Shown here piece by piece: positions 24,796 through 35,385 of a stretch of DNA of 45,665 bases. The notes under the pieces were generated by a model that ran no database searches, was not told the origin of the DNA, and saw nothing but the letters and a program-made list of their open reading frames with translations. Within the stretch, counting starts at the first letter, position 1, and each line of letters opens with the position of its first letter. Source of the stretch: Methylobacter sp. (lineage in GTDB: Bacteria; Pseudomonadota; Gammaproteobacteria; Methylococcales; Methylomonadaceae); contig JAUXTH010000121.1 in the NCBI GenBank assembly GCA_030679035.1, positions 1-45,665 on the forward strand, given 5' to 3'. Position numbers and translations under genes: made by a program.

Positions 24796-25623
24796 CTAAT
24801 AACCATGCGCATCGGATTGTAATTCGATCAACGGCTCCGGCAATCGGACAACCTCGGATTCAACCCGGCCGTCGGCATACAAGTCTATCAATCGATAACC
24901 GGGAGCCGTGTCGTTCACATCGAATTCGGTACTTCCAGGCACAAATTGAAAGCACGTTGAAGGCGCACCCAGTACCCGAAGGCTTGCGGTTGTTACATCC
25001 ATGACCTGATGGATATGGCCGGTAGTTATGACTTTTACTTGCGGGTATTTGTCCACTATCGCCAATAACTCCTGACTGTTTTCGATGATCATGGTATCCA
25101 TCCAGGAACTTTTAGTCTCCAGACAATGATGATGGACTGCGATCAGCGCGTGACGATCCGGGTTTCCGCTTAAGCAGTTCTGAAGAAAGTCCAATTCCTC
25201 ATCTGACAGTCGACCGCCGGGTTCTCCGGGTATCTGGCTGTTCAGGCTGATCAGCTGCCAGTTATCCAGTAAAAGCTGTTTGCGGCAATTAATGCTGTCG
25301 GCATTGAATACCTGCTGCATCAGATCGTAATCATCATGATTGCCGGGCAGGCAGATACACGAAGTTTGATAGGCTTCGATGGCGGTTAAGATACGGCTGT
25401 AACTTGCAAGACAAGGGTCTTGAGCCAAGTCGCCGGTCAGCAAGATCAAATCAAAATGAGGTTTTTCCGTATCGGCCTGTCGTGAGCGGAGCCGAACGGC
25501 CTGCTCTAGGCAAGCATGGAAATAATGCTCGGTATTAATGCCCAGCATTTTGTCTTCCGGAGCCGCCAGGATATGCAAATCAGATAATTGCAGGATTGAT
25601 AGACAGGCGGCGTTATTGGTCAT
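24796..25623 (-). CDS. cpdA: 3',5'-cyclic-AMP phosphodiesterase CpdA
   Basis: This 275-residue calcineurin-like metallophosphoesterase degrades cAMP. The metal-binding motifs appear in order: SDLHI (about 14), TGDLAQD (about 65), GNHDDYD (about 96), AVHHHCLE (about 165) and TGHIHQ (about 201). The length equals that of Escherichia coli CpdA. The start lies nine bases after the argA stop, so the two genes are probably one transcript. If the locus-1 regulator's cyclase-like domain senses a nucleotide, this enzyme could bear on it, but nothing links them directly. Confidence 0.9.
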   Translation of the reverse strand: MTNNAACLSILQLSDLHILAAPEDKMLGINTEHYFHACLEQAVRLRSRQADTEKPHFDLILLTGDLAQDPCLASYSRILTAIEAYQTSCICLPGNHDDYDLMQQVFNADSINCRKQLLLDNWQLISLNSQIPGEPGGRLSDEELDFLQNCLSGNPDRHALIAVHHHCLETKSSWMDTMIIENSQELLAIVDKYPQVKVITTGHIHQVMDVTTASLRVLGAPSTCFQFVPGSTEFDVNDTAPGYRLIDLYADGRVESEVVRLPEPLIELQSDAHGY

Positions 25624-25632
25624 CGGAAGAGG

Positions 25633-26949
25633 CTATGCGATGTCTTTACACAGGACTTTGGAATTTCTTTGCGGGTTATACAACGCCTTGAGCTGATCAG
25701 GAAGATCAGCAAGAGATGACGATAAAAATCCCCGCTCGATAAACCAGTGCATGGTTTGCGTAGACAACACGAATAGCTTTTTAAGCTTGAGCTCTCCCGC
25801 CCTGCGGTAGACGTATTCGAGCATCCGATTGCCCCTGCTCGAACGCTGATAGTCGGGATGCACGGCAAGGCAGGCAATTGCGCCGAACCGGCCTTGCACA
25901 TCCGGGTGCAAGGCGGTGCAGCCGATAATCAGGCCGTCGCGTTCAATGACGATATAGTCGGCGATTTCCATTTCGATTTTTTCCCTGGAACGTTTGGCTA
26001 GCTTGCCTTGTTGTTCCAGCGGCTTGATCAGCTCCAGAATGCCGCCGATGTCGTTCAGTGTGGCCGGGCGCAATTCTTCAAACGCCGTCGAACTGATCAG
26101 CGTGCCTATGCCGTCGCGGCTGAATAACTCAAGCAACAGCGCGCCGTTGATAGTTCTATCAATCAAATGCACACGGTCGATGCCGGATTGGCAGCTTTGC
26201 ATCGCGGCTTTAAGCGGCAAGCTGACGCTGGTTGATATGTCCGGGTGCTGCTGCAAGAAAGCATCGGCTTCGGCAGTGGTCATTTGCTGAATTTGTTCGC
26301 CGTTGTCGGGATTACTACAACTTTGTTCGGTCAACAAAACCAGTTTTTCCGCTTTCAACGCAATCGAAACCGCCGTAGCGACTTGTTCGGCCGACAGGTT
26401 GAAAATTTCTCCGCTAGGCGAATAACCGACCGGCGAAATCAACACCACATTGTCCTGGTCGAGTTGCTGATGAATGGCCGCGCTGTCGATGCGGCGAACT
26501 TCGCCGGTATGGCAGTAATCGACGCCGTCAATCACGCCTATGGGTTTGGCGACGACAAAATTGCCTGAGGCCACTTTGATTTTCGCCCCCGCCATCGGCG
26601 AGTTGGCCAGCCCCATCGATAACAGCGCTTCAATTTCCACGCGAACTAATCCGGCGGCTTCCTTAACGCATTGCAGCGCCACATCGTCGGTGATGCGCAA
26701 GTTCTTGTGAAAACGGGCAGGGACGTCCAGCTTGGCAAGCCGCTGGTCGATCTGTGGGCGTATGCCGTGAACCAAAACCAGGCGTATGCCCAGGCTGTTG
26801 AGTAAGGCGAAATCATGAACGTGGTGATCGAAATCATCAGCCAGCACCGCTTCGCCACCAAAGAAAATAACAAAGGTTTTGTTGCGGTGTGCGTGAATGT
26901 AGGGGGATGAATCCCTAAACCAGCTGACGAATGATTTTTGTGGTTCCAT
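25633..26949 (-). CDS. argA: N-acetylglutamate synthase (two-domain ArgA)
   Basis: This 438-residue enzyme makes N-acetylglutamate, the first step of arginine synthesis. Residues 1-280 form an amino-acid-kinase-like domain that binds arginine for feedback inhibition (FVIFFGGEAV, LVLVHGIRPQIDQRL), and residues about 290-438 form the GNAT acetyltransferase domain (IACLAVHPDYQRSSRGNRML). Length and layout match the classical gammaproteobacterial ArgA. The ATG at 26949 gives MEPQKSFVSWFRDSSPYIHAH, the expected N-terminus. No clear ARG-box operator was found upstream. Confidence 0.95.
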   Translation of the reverse strand: MEPQKSFVSWFRDSSPYIHAHRNKTFVIFFGGEAVLADDFDHHVHDFALLNSLGIRLVLVHGIRPQIDQRLAKLDVPARFHKNLRITDDVALQCVKEAAGLVRVEIEALLSMGLANSPMAGAKIKVASGNFVVAKPIGVIDGVDYCHTGEVRRIDSAAIHQQLDQDNVVLISPVGYSPSGEIFNLSAEQVATAVSIALKAEKLVLLTEQSCSNPDNGEQIQQMTTAEADAFLQQHPDISTSVSLPLKAAMQSCQSGIDRVHLIDRTINGALLLELFSRDGIGTLISSTAFEELRPATLNDIGGILELIKPLEQQGKLAKRSREKIEMEIADYIVIERDGLIIGCTALHPDVQGRFGAIACLAVHPDYQRSSRGNRMLEYVYRRAGELKLKKLFVLSTQTMHWFIERGFLSSSLADLPDQLKALYNPQRNSKVLCKDIA

Positions 26950-27043
26950 GGTTATTTTATTAGTGGATGGACTTTATCAATCCCAAAGCGACAACGGATT
27001 TATCATGTTAGCGCAAACAAAATAGCGCGTCCGAGTTACAATG

Positions 27044-27376
27044 TTAAACATTGCCAATATCCAAAGCAATCTTCATCGCTAGCTTCAAATCATTGAGCTT
27101 CATAACCGATAACGAACCTACATAATCCGTCAACGTAGATTTCGGCAGACTCACCAGCTCATCGCAATGGATACCGCTTTCATGTTTAAGTCCGTCTTCG
27201 ACACCAACCAGAACTTGCGTTGAAAGACCATGATATTTGGTATAGACAGGAGCGCAGATAACTGTTGAAAACTTTGAGTCGATCAATATTTGGCGGCTTA
27301 CAACAACAAAAACCCGTGACCGTTTGGGGTCGCGCATCGAAGGATGTGCAACGCGAAACAAATCGCCACGTTTCAC
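27044..27376 (-). CDS. MazF/PemK-type toxin
   Basis: This 110-residue protein has the CcdB/MazF-fold pattern: [12 protein letters not shown] (the conserved RGD-x-x-V start), [20 protein letters not shown], a central [22 protein letters not shown] and a final [19 protein letters not shown]. MazF proteins are sequence-specific mRNA interferases. The start is GTG and overlaps the stop of the upstream 116-residue gene as GTGA, so translation is coupled. The usual MazE AbrB-type antitoxin is absent; the overlapping upstream protein takes its place. Confidence 0.82.
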   Translation of the reverse strand: MKRGDLFRVAHPSMRDPKRSRVFVVVSRQILIDSKFSTVICAPVYTKYHGLSTQVLVGVEDGLKHESGIHCDELVSLPKSTLTDYVGSLSVMKLNDLKLAMKIALDIGNV

Positions 27377-27723
27377 TTTACTGCCTGATAATCTAATACA
27401 TCCTCAGCTTCTTGATTTAGCTCTTCAGCGTAAGCATTGATTTGGTCTAAGTCATTATTGGGTTTTATTCCAAATGCGATAGTGAATTCATCATTTGCGT
27501 TTAGTTTGCTAAGAGGTAAATTAACATCCATATATTCGTTAGTTTTTTCGTCCCTTAATCGCCAAAAATCTGAAACATCGATATTTTTATCGTCATTCTT
27601 GGCAAAGAACATATGCCCTATTTCGCTTAACAAGGCACCTACGGTCATCTGTAAAGAGGAATCTTTTACATTTAAACCAATCGCAATTGATGGGTTGGTG
27701 GGGTGTTTAATACAAATATTCAT
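27373..27723 (-). CDS. Unrecognised protein upstream of the MazF-like toxin, candidate antitoxin
   Basis: This 116-residue acidic protein overlaps the MazF-like gene by four bases. I do not recognise its family: it lacks the AbrB, ribbon-helix-helix and Phd patterns of known MazF partners. Residues 1-90 look like a compact beta-rich domain ([36 protein letters not shown]), and the tail from about 90 to the end is strongly acidic and helical ([18 protein letters not shown]), as expected of a toxin-blocking segment. The start ATG has AAGG upstream. Order and coupling are those of an antitoxin-toxin operon; the activity is inferred. Confidence 0.7.
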   Translation of the reverse strand: MNICIKHPTNPSIAIGLNVKDSSLQMTVGALLSEIGHMFFAKNDDKNIDVSDFWRLRDEKTNEYMDVNLPLSKLNANDEFTIAFGIKPNNDLDQINAYAEELNQEAEDVLDYQAVK

Positions 27724-27798
27724 AATTAAATACCTTGATCTTAAAAGTTATAACCATGTGGTCGAGTTAGCGTAGCAACCCGAGGTAACTGCTCGAAA

Positions 27799-28020
27799 CT
27801 AATCATCGGGCAGCAATTCCCGTTCTTCAATGCTTCGTCCCGCCCGGATGTTGTCCGCCGCCAGCAGCCTTCGGGCATTGGCCGGTTCTTGCAAGAGATA
27901 GGCTGTTTCGCTTTCGCCCCGGCGCTTGGATTCCAAAAATTCCATAAAATCCAGAATTTCTCGCGCCTCAACTTCAGGCAATGCCTTTGCTTTCTGGTAA
28001 ATCAATTCCGCTGTATTCAT
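27799..28020 (-). CDS. Small orphan antitoxin (DUF2281-like head, YefM-like tail)
   Basis: This is a 73-residue protein with GAGGGTG before its ATG. The N-terminal half (MNTAELIYQKAKALPEVEAR, EILDFMEFLESK) resembles DUF2281-type antitoxins, whereas the second half (YLLQEPANARRLLAADNIRA, then ERELLPDD) resembles the toxin-binding tail of YefM/Phd antitoxins. No RelE, YoeB or VapC-like toxin follows in the 75 bases before the next gene, so the toxin has been lost or the protein acts alone. It lies in the same small accessory patch as the MazF-like pair. Confidence 0.65.
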   Translation of the reverse strand: MNTAELIYQKAKALPEVEAREILDFMEFLESKRRGESETAYLLQEPANARRLLAADNIRAGRSIEERELLPDD

Positions 28021-28136
28021 TATGTCACCCTCATTTCAGTCAGATGTATGCAATATTTTGTGACTTTTCAAGCTCCAGCGCATATGTCGGGTTACGTTAT
28101 ATCGCTACACTCAATAAGCTAACCGAACCTATATGA

Positions 28137-28760
28137 CTACATTTCTCCTGCATTACTATAAGTTTCATCATAAATATCTTTCAAAAGCTTACTTTGATAT
28201 GTCCAATGCGGACTTGGTTGAACGCTGTGTTCTATGCCTAGCACTTGACGAGTAGCTGCTGTTAATGACATTTCCTCATTATTAAATATAATTTTCTTAG
28301 CGGTAACAACTGTAACAACGAAAGGCCCATGCACTGAATGTAATTCTGCGCCAATGGGTATACCCATTTCTAAAAAATTCATATTCGGTCGCTTAGACTT
28401 TAACTGTTCAGCGGCAATCACCGATTCTTGGTCTATGTTGGTAGGCTGCTGCTCAATTTCTGCGGTAGCGTCTTCAGTGTGTAGCAATTTTAATATGGCA
28501 ACAGCTTGCTCGGGTTCAATTTTGAAAAACTCGCGCTTAGGATTGATTCTCTGAGGAGAAAACGCAATATGTAATGCTTTTTCGACTTCCTCCGCGTTTT
28601 GAACCTTGCAGGCATAATGAAGCTCGAATGGGACAGGAACACCTGTTGTATACAGTTGTCCAATTCTAGAATTTGCGTCATCTTGTGTTGTATAGCCAAT
28701 CTTCACCAATCCAGGCATAGCTGAGTTAGTAAGCACGTAAACAATATTAAGTGACGCCAT
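28137..28760 (-). CDS. GIY-YIG nuclease-family protein (T5orf172 type)
   Basis: This is a 207-residue protein. Residues 1-85 match the GIY-YIG/T5orf172 domain (IYVLT-like NIVYVLTNSAMPGLVKIGYT, later RINPKREFFKIE). The C-terminal part, about 120-200, is a separate small domain (MGIPIGAELHSVHGPFVVTV, KKIIFNNEEMSLTAATRQVL, then SPHWTYQSKLLKDIYDETY) that recalls the RAMA-type domain found on modification and restriction proteins. Related proteins are common in accessory regions and near restriction systems. The catalytic state and role are unknown. A GGAG lies 12 bases upstream of the ATG. Confidence 0.75.
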   Translation of the reverse strand: MASLNIVYVLTNSAMPGLVKIGYTTQDDANSRIGQLYTTGVPVPFELHYACKVQNAEEVEKALHIAFSPQRINPKREFFKIEPEQAVAILKLLHTEDATAEIEQQPTNIDQESVIAAEQLKSKRPNMNFLEMGIPIGAELHSVHGPFVVTVVTAKKIIFNNEEMSLTAATRQVLGIEHSVQPSPHWTYQSKLLKDIYDETYSNAGEM

Positions 28761-28879
28761 AGACTTTTGTAGCTCCTCTAATTAATGCCGTAGGATGTGC
28801 TGACGGCTGCATGAATGCAGGAGGTAGAGCAACGCAGAAACAGTTGCCGAGGTACTAAGCGCATCGTTCGAGTTACAAA

Positions 28880-29038
28880 CTAAAGCAATTTAACCAACGT
28901 CGCGACAACTGCAATTGATACCGCCATCAGACCACCCAGCTTGATGATAATCCTATATTCCAGCTCCCGCATATCCCTGCGTAAATTGTTTTCCAGTTCG
29001 ATCAAATCATTTTTGGTTGCTAGTCTGGCTTCAATCAT
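28880..29038 (-). CDS. 52-residue coiled-coil membrane protein (DUF1640-like)
   Basis: This short gene reads MIEARLATKNDLIELENNLR, then an acidic/basic heptad region (RDMRELEYRII) and a C-terminal hydrophobic helix (GGLMAVSIAVVATLVKLL) directly before TAG. A coiled coil followed by one membrane helix is the plan of the bacterial DUF1640-type small proteins often found near toxin-antitoxin genes and in mobile regions. The ribosome-binding site is weak. The protein pattern is convincing, but its function is not known. Confidence 0.6.
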   Translation of the reverse strand: MIEARLATKNDLIELENNLRRDMRELEYRIIIKLGGLMAVSIAVVATLVKLL

Positions 29039-29102
29039 CTGACTGTTCTTTGTTAGTTTTCAAGCTGAAGTTCTCATCGTTATACACAAGTGTGTCTTGA
29101 GT

Positions 29103-29233
29103 CGTCATTCCGGCAGGGATTGCCGGAATCCAGAGCACAGGGATGTGAACGCTTGATTTTACTGAGCAATTCCCAAGGTGATACTTGCTGCCATCCATGG
29201 CTACTGGATCCCGGCAATCCCTGCCGGGATGAC
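29103..29233. repeat. CCGGCAATCCCTGCCGG-type palindromes, inverted pair (copies 2 and 3)
   Basis: A 47-base copy at 29103-29149 matches 22288-22334 in reverse complement with one mismatch. A second, shorter relative (CTGGATCCCGGCAATCCCTG and onwards) lies in inverted orientation at 29203-29233. The pair could fold into a long stem enclosing about 50 bases. Confidence 0.8.
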
Positions 29234-29311
29234 GTACTTTAAAATACTTGTGTAAACGATGGAAACTGGAGTTTGAGATTAACATAAAAGGTACGCACAG
29301 CGTACCCTACA

Positions 29312-31000
29312 TCAATCCAAATTATCAGTCACTGCGCCTAACGAAGCCGAACTCACCAGCTTGGCATATTTCGCCAACACTCCACGGGTATAACGCGGCG
29401 CAGGTTGTTTCCACTTTTCAAGGCGACGAGCGATTTCATGTTCGTTGACATGCAGTTTCAGCTCGTTGTTTTCCGCGTCGATGGTGATGGTGTCGCCGTT
29501 CTCGACTATCGCCAGGGCGCCGCCGACATAGGCTTCAGGCGTGATATGCCCGACTACGAAACCGTGGGTGCCGCCGGAAAAACGGCCATCGGTGATTAAC
29601 GCCACTTCCTTACCTAAACCTTTGCCCATGACTGCGGAGGTCGGAGACAGCATTTCCCGCATGCCGGGGCCGCCTTTGGGGCCTTCGTAGCGAATTACGA
29701 TCACATCGCCTTTGACGATGTCGCCGTTCAAAATACTTTGCAGGGCTTGTTCTTCGGCTTCGAACACTTTGGCTTTGCCGGTAAACACCAGCCCTTCTTT
29801 GCCGGTGATTTTGGCGACTGAACCGCCGGAGGCCAGATTGCCGTACAACACGACCAAATGGCTGTCTTTCTTGATCGGATGATCCAGGTCGTGAATCACT
29901 TCCTGATTTTCGGGATACGGTAAGACATCGGCCAGATTTTCGGCCAGCGTTTTTCCGGTCACGGTCAAGCAGTCGCCGTGCAGTAAACCCTTAGCCAACA
30001 GGATTTTCATCAACGGCTGAATGCCGCCGATTTCGATCAATTCGGTCATCAAATAACGGCCGCTGGGTTTTAAGTCGGCCAGCATCGGGACATGTTTGCC
30101 GATTCGGGTGAAATCGTCCAGGGTAATATCCACGCCGGTTGCGTTGGCCATCGCCAGGATGTGCAATACCGCATTGGTCGAGCCGCCGAGTGCGATGACT
30201 ACGGTAATCGCATTCTCGAACGCAGCCTTGGTCATGATGTCGCGGGGCTTGATGTCTTTTTTCAATAGTTCCAAAACGGCAGCACCGGCGCGTTCGCAAT
30301 CCAGGCGCTTGTCATCTGAAATGGCGGCCTGAGCGGAGCTGTTGGGTAAACTCATACCCAGCGCTTCAATGGCAGAAGCCATGGTATTGGCGGTATACAT
30401 GCCGCCGCAAGAGCCCGCGCCCGGAATGGCTTTGGCTTCGATTTCGGCTAATTCGGCATCGTCGATCTGGTTGTTGGCTCTGGCGCCGACCGCTTCGAAT
30501 ACCGAAACCACATCCAGTTTCTTGTCTTTGTGGCAGCCGGGCATAATCGTTCCGCCGTAAACAAACACAGCCGGACGGTTTAAACGCGCCAAAGCTATCA
30601 TGCAGCCCGGCATGTTCTTGTCGCAGCCGCCGATCGCGACGACACCGTCAAAACCCTGGCAACCGACCACGGTTTCTATCGAGTCGGCAATCACTTCACG
30701 GGATACCAGTGAATATTTCATGCCTTCGGTACCCATCGAGATACCGTCGGAAATGGTGATGGTGTTAAAGACAACGGCCTTGCCGTCGGCATTGTTAACG
30801 CCAACAGCTGCCGCATCGGCCAGCTTGTTGATATGCATGTTGCACGGCGTGACCATGCTCCAGGTTGATGCAATGCCTATTTGCGGCTTTTTGAAGTCGG
30901 CATTGCTGAAACCGACAGCATGCAACATCGCGCGGCTCGGTGCGCGCTCCATGCCGTCAACAACCAGGGAAGAGAAAGTGCGGGTGGTTTTGTCACTCAT
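29312..31000 (-). CDS. ilvD: Dihydroxy-acid dehydratase
   Basis: This 562-residue iron-sulfur enzyme dehydrates dihydroxy acids to the 2-keto acids that lead to valine and isoleucine. The cluster and active-site motifs [13 protein letters not shown] (about 121) and [15 protein letters not shown] (about 197) are present, as is the C-terminal [19 protein letters not shown]. The length equals that of the family. The gene stands alone between repeat-rich gaps: an accessory patch downstream and the 25-base palindrome upstream. Confidence 0.96.
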   Translation of the reverse strand: MSDKTTRTFSSLVVDGMERAPSRAMLHAVGFSNADFKKPQIGIASTWSMVTPCNMHINKLADAAAVGVNNADGKAVVFNTITISDGISMGTEGMKYSLVSREVIADSIETVVGCQGFDGVVAIGGCDKNMPGCMIALARLNRPAVFVYGGTIMPGCHKDKKLDVVSVFEAVGARANNQIDDAELAEIEAKAIPGAGSCGGMYTANTMASAIEALGMSLPNSSAQAAISDDKRLDCERAGAAVLELLKKDIKPRDIMTKAAFENAITVVIALGGSTNAVLHILAMANATGVDITLDDFTRIGKHVPMLADLKPSGRYLMTELIEIGGIQPLMKILLAKGLLHGDCLTVTGKTLAENLADVLPYPENQEVIHDLDHPIKKDSHLVVLYGNLASGGSVAKITGKEGLVFTGKAKVFEAEEQALQSILNGDIVKGDVIVIRYEGPKGGPGMREMLSPTSAVMGKGLGKEVALITDGRFSGGTHGFVVGHITPEAYVGGALAIVENGDTITIDAENNELKLHVNEHEIARRLEKWKQPAPRYTRGVLAKYAKLVSSASLGAVTDNLD

Positions 31001-31005
31001 AATTT

Positions 31006-31090
31006 AGGTACAAGGTAAAAGGTTCAAGGTGAAGGGCAAAAGGCGAAAGGATCGTGGCTTTTTGAACCTTGAACCTTGCACCTTGTACCT
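31006..31090. repeat. 25-base inverted repeat between ilvD and the SH3-domain gene
   Basis: AGGTACAAGGTAAAAGGTTC at 31006-31025 continues to 31030 and pairs with 31066-31090 with two mismatches, leaving a 35-base loop. The right arm ends at the SH3-domain gene's stop codon, so the hairpin may act as its terminator and also shapes the ilvD leader. It belongs to the same family as the palindrome at 23276-23382. Confidence 0.75.
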
Positions 31091-31761
31091 CAGTACGAAT
31101 CCCAGCTGCTACGGCTACGACGCCAGCTGAGTTTAGGCAAGATAAATCCTAAAACAACGCCGATCAGAGCGAGCAGACCGCCGTATAAAAACCAGTCTTG
31201 ATTGGCGGTGTCTTGCAGGGCTTGATTTTCAAGTTTGAATTGCTGCAATTCACGTTCAACATTAACCACGCGTTCTTGAAGCTCATCACGCTGGTTTTTT
31301 AATTCCACGGTACTGGCAGCAGTTTTTTTCAATTCAGTAAGTTCTCTGTCTAACTGATCTCTTTCTTTAGCCAATGACTGCTCCAAAGTAGTTCCCGGCG
31401 TGATCGATTCCTTGATTGTGGCTAGCTCGGCCTTCAGCGTGGCATTTTCTGACTGCATCACTGCCAGATTTTTGTTGGCAGCGTCCAGTTGAGCATGGCT
31501 GGGTGGTTCCTTCATGGTGTTGCGGATCGGCATGTAACCTTCTGTGCCGTCATTCATGCGCACATGCAAAAAACCGGTGGCTTTGTTTTCTTCTATGATC
31601 GTCAGCGGGGTGCCGGTCGGGAGCAATTTGACAACCTTACTGGTGTTATTTTCTTCGCTTCTGAGCGACAAGTTCAGGGTGTCAGTAACATAAACAATTT
31701 CAGCCTGCGCTGAACCGAAGGTTACCAGTAGGATAAAAAACGAGCTGAGTATTTTTTTCAC
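31090..31761 (-). CDS. SH3-domain envelope protein with coiled coil (YgiM/TIGR04211 type)
   Basis: This 223-residue exported protein has a signal peptide (VKKILSSFFILLVTFGSAQA), a bacterial SH3 domain at about 22-88 (NLSLRSEENNTSKVVKLLPT, then GYMPIRNTM), a long coiled coil at about 95-185 and a C-terminal membrane helix (WFLYGGLLALIGVVLGFILP) followed by a basic, Trp/Tyr-containing tail. I place the start at the GTG at 31761, where the signal peptide begins; a longer reading would overlap argF by 70 bases. Related proteins act in envelope or polyphosphate-linked pathways in some gammaproteobacteria; the exact role is unknown. Confidence 0.82.
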   Translation of the reverse strand: MKKILSSFFILLVTFGSAQAEIVYVTDTLNLSLRSEENNTSKVVKLLPTGTPLTIIEENKATGFLHVRMNDGTEGYMPIRNTMKEPPSHAQLDAANKNLAVMQSENATLKAELATIKESITPGTTLEQSLAKERDQLDRELTELKKTAASTVELKNQRDELQERVVNVERELQQFKLENQALQDTANQDWFLYGGLLALIGVVLGFILPKLSWRRSRSSWDSY

Positions 31762-31798
31762 TTGAATCTCTATAGTTGGTCGTCTGGTAAGGTGAATT

Positions 31799-32707
31799 CT
31801 AACGTGATTTTTTGCACATGAGAAATTCCAGCAGTGCTTTTTGTGCATGCAGGCGGTTTTCAGCTTCATCGAAGATAACGCTTTGATCGCCGTCTATCAC
31901 GTCAGCGCTGACTTCCTCGCCCCGGTGAGCAGGCAAACAGTGCATGAACAACGCATCGCTATTTGCCGCTTTCATGACCTCGGCGTTGACTTGGTAATCT
32001 TTAAACGCGATTTCGCGTTGTTTTTGTTCTTCTTCCTGACCCATGCTGGCCCAGACATCGGTAACGACCAAATCCGAATTTTGGGCGGCGGTCACTGGCG
32101 TGTCAAAGAACCGAACGCGATCGCCTGCGGCCTCGACTATGTCTTTTAACGGCTGATAATCGTTTGGACAGGCGATGTTCAAGTTAAAATCCAGCACCAT
32201 TGCGGCATGGATATAGGAATGACACATATTATTGCCGTCACCGATCCAGGTTACTGTTTTGCCTTGGATGTCGCCGCGATGTTCAAAATAAGTCTGCATG
32301 TCTGCCAGCAACTGGCAGGGATGCTGCAAATCAGTCAAACCATTGATGACAGGAACGCTCGAATATTGGGCGAATGTGGTCACCGTCTCGTGCTTATCGG
32401 TTCTGAGCATGATGCCGTCAACCATGCTGGAGATAACTCTGGCGCTGTCTTGCAGCGGTTCACCCCGGCCCAGTTGGGTATCCCTGGGCGATAAAAACAA
32501 CGCGCTGCCGCCGAAGTGGCTCATACCGGATTCAAATGAAATGCGGGTGCGGGTTGATGATTTTTCAAAAATCATCGCCAACACCTGGCCTTTTAACGGC
32601 TGGTAATCAGGATCGCGGTTATTTTTTAGGACGATGCCTCTGTTGACCAAACGACGAAATTCGTCGCCGGATAAGTCAAGCAGGCTGATGAAATGTCTAG
32701 GATTCAT
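31799..32707 (-). CDS. argF: Ornithine carbamoyltransferase
   Basis: This 302-residue enzyme converts ornithine and carbamoyl phosphate to citrulline. The carbamoyl-phosphate loop STRTRISFE is at about 50 and the ornithine/catalytic motif [12 protein letters not shown] near 267, with [11 protein letters not shown] at about 224. The ATG overlaps the argD stop by four bases, giving translational coupling, so argD and argF form one operon with argD first. Confidence 0.96.
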   Translation of the reverse strand: MNPRHFISLLDLSGDEFRRLVNRGIVLKNNRDPDYQPLKGQVLAMIFEKSSTRTRISFESGMSHFGGSALFLSPRDTQLGRGEPLQDSARVISSMVDGIMLRTDKHETVTTFAQYSSVPVINGLTDLQHPCQLLADMQTYFEHRGDIQGKTVTWIGDGNNMCHSYIHAAMVLDFNLNIACPNDYQPLKDIVEAAGDRVRFFDTPVTAAQNSDLVVTDVWASMGQEEEQKQREIAFKDYQVNAEVMKAANSDALFMHCLPAHRGEEVSADVIDGDQSVIFDEAENRLHAQKALLEFLMCKKSR

Positions 32708-33882
32708 AGGGCGTCAGTATGCTTATTAATAAGCGTCGATAAGGTTTCTACGAGTTGGGTTATTTGTTGTTCATCGATAATTAACGGCGGCAGCAAACGT
32801 ATGGTTCTTTCGCTGGTGACGTTAATCAGCAAGTTATTTTGCAACGCGGCCTGCACTAGCTCAGTGCATGGGCTGTCGAGTTCGATACCGATCATCATAC
32901 CTTTGTGCCGAATATCGACTACATGCGCGTTGCCGCCTAACCGTTCTTTAAATGCCGAGCTGATCGCATCACCTTTTTGCGCGGCCTGCTCGATCAGGTT
33001 TTCCGCATCCAGCGTCGCCAATACCGCTAAAGCCGCACTACAGGCCAACGGATTGCCGCCAAAAGTGGAACCGTGATTGCCGGCGGTAAACACCTTGGCA
33101 GCTTTGCCTTGGGCAAGACAGGCACCGATAGGCACACCGTTGCCCAATGCTTTAGCCAATGTACAAACATCGGGCAGTATCCCGTTGTGCTGGTAAGCGA
33201 GAAACTTGCCGGTACGACCGACACCAGTCTGGATTTCATCAAGCATCATCAGCAAGTTATGCTTATCGCACAGACTGCGTATTTGGTTAAGATAATCGGC
33301 AGCGGGAATATTGACACCGCCCTCCCCTTGTATGGGTTCAACCAACACAGCGACGACATTATTATGATGATCAACCGCTTCTTCGATTGCTTTGATGTCG
33401 TTGTAGGGTACGCGAATAAATCCTTCAACCAGCGGCGCAAAGCCTTGTTGTATTTTGGCATTGCCGGTAGCGCTCAGCGTCGCCAGCGTGCGGCCATGAA
33501 AACTCTTTTCCATGACGATAATCGCCGGATTGTCTATACCCTGCTCGTGGCCGTATTTGCGCGCCAGTTTGATCGCCGCTTCATTAGCTTCGGCACCGGA
33601 ATTGCAAAAAAACACGTTATCCATGCCGCTTTTTTCGGTCAGTTTGTCGGCCAACTGTTCCTGAACGGCGATACCGTAAAGATTTGACGTATGCACCAGC
33701 TTTTCACTTTGCTTGCAGATGGCTTGATGCACAGCGGGATGAGCATGGCCCAAGCTACACACCGCTATGCCGGATACCGCATCCAGGTAGCGATTATTGT
33801 TTTGATCAAACAACCATGCGCCCTCGCCCCGTTCGAAGGTAATGGGCAAACGTCCATAGGTTGGCATAATGTGGCTAGTCAT
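32704..33882 (-). CDS. argD: Acetylornithine aminotransferase
   Basis: This 392-residue class III PLP-dependent aminotransferase acts on N-acetylornithine in arginine synthesis. Visible are [20 protein letters not shown] at about 90, the cofactor aspartate in [14 protein letters not shown] at about 213 and the PLP lysine in [14 protein letters not shown] at about 242. The gene opens the argD-argF pair. The gap upstream to hemF holds a GAACGCAGAT palindrome and no recognised ARG box. Confidence 0.95.
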   Translation of the reverse strand: MTSHIMPTYGRLPITFERGEGAWLFDQNNNRYLDAVSGIAVCSLGHAHPAVHQAICKQSEKLVHTSNLYGIAVQEQLADKLTEKSGMDNVFFCNSGAEANEAAIKLARKYGHEQGIDNPAIIVMEKSFHGRTLATLSATGNAKIQQGFAPLVEGFIRVPYNDIKAIEEAVDHHNNVVAVLVEPIQGEGGVNIPAADYLNQIRSLCDKHNLLMMLDEIQTGVGRTGKFLAYQHNGILPDVCTLAKALGNGVPIGACLAQGKAAKVFTAGNHGSTFGGNPLACSAALAVLATLDAENLIEQAAQKGDAISSAFKERLGGNAHVVDIRHKGMMIGIELDSPCTELVQAALQNNLLINVTSERTIRLLPPLIIDEQQITQLVETLSTLINKHTDAL

Positions 33883-33997
33883 TGTTCTGTCTACAAAATA
33901 AGGAATAAACAGGCCGCAATCTGCCGCCCATTAAAAAAATGCTCGATTATAGGTTTCAATTTAGTCTCAGGCAAGTAATGTTCTACTATTCAATATA

Positions 33998-34092
33998 ATG
34001 GAACGCAGATGACGCAGATAAATATGATTAGCGCAGATAGCTCAAAAAATCATATTGAATCATAACTATCAGCGGTATCTGCGTTCTATTTT
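33998..34092. repeat. GAACGCAGAT palindromic element (copy 1)
   Basis: The element starts ATGGAACGCAGATGACGCAG and ends with ATCTGCGTTCTATTT, forming a terminal inverted repeat with further internal pairing. A second copy lies at 37848-37950. It occupies most of the argD-hemF gap. Confidence 0.75.
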
Positions 34093-34098
34093 TAAATA

Positions 34099-35385
<1,287 letters not shown>

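Noticed and set aside
27741-27971. 76-residue minus-strand frame as a toxin for the orphan antitoxin
   Set aside because: It overlaps the 73-residue antitoxin in another frame, is Trp/Pro/Cys-rich and resembles no toxin family.
29031-29285. 84-residue minus-strand frame
   Set aside because: It is composed largely of the CCGGCAATCCCTGCCGG repeats and has no protein-like pattern.
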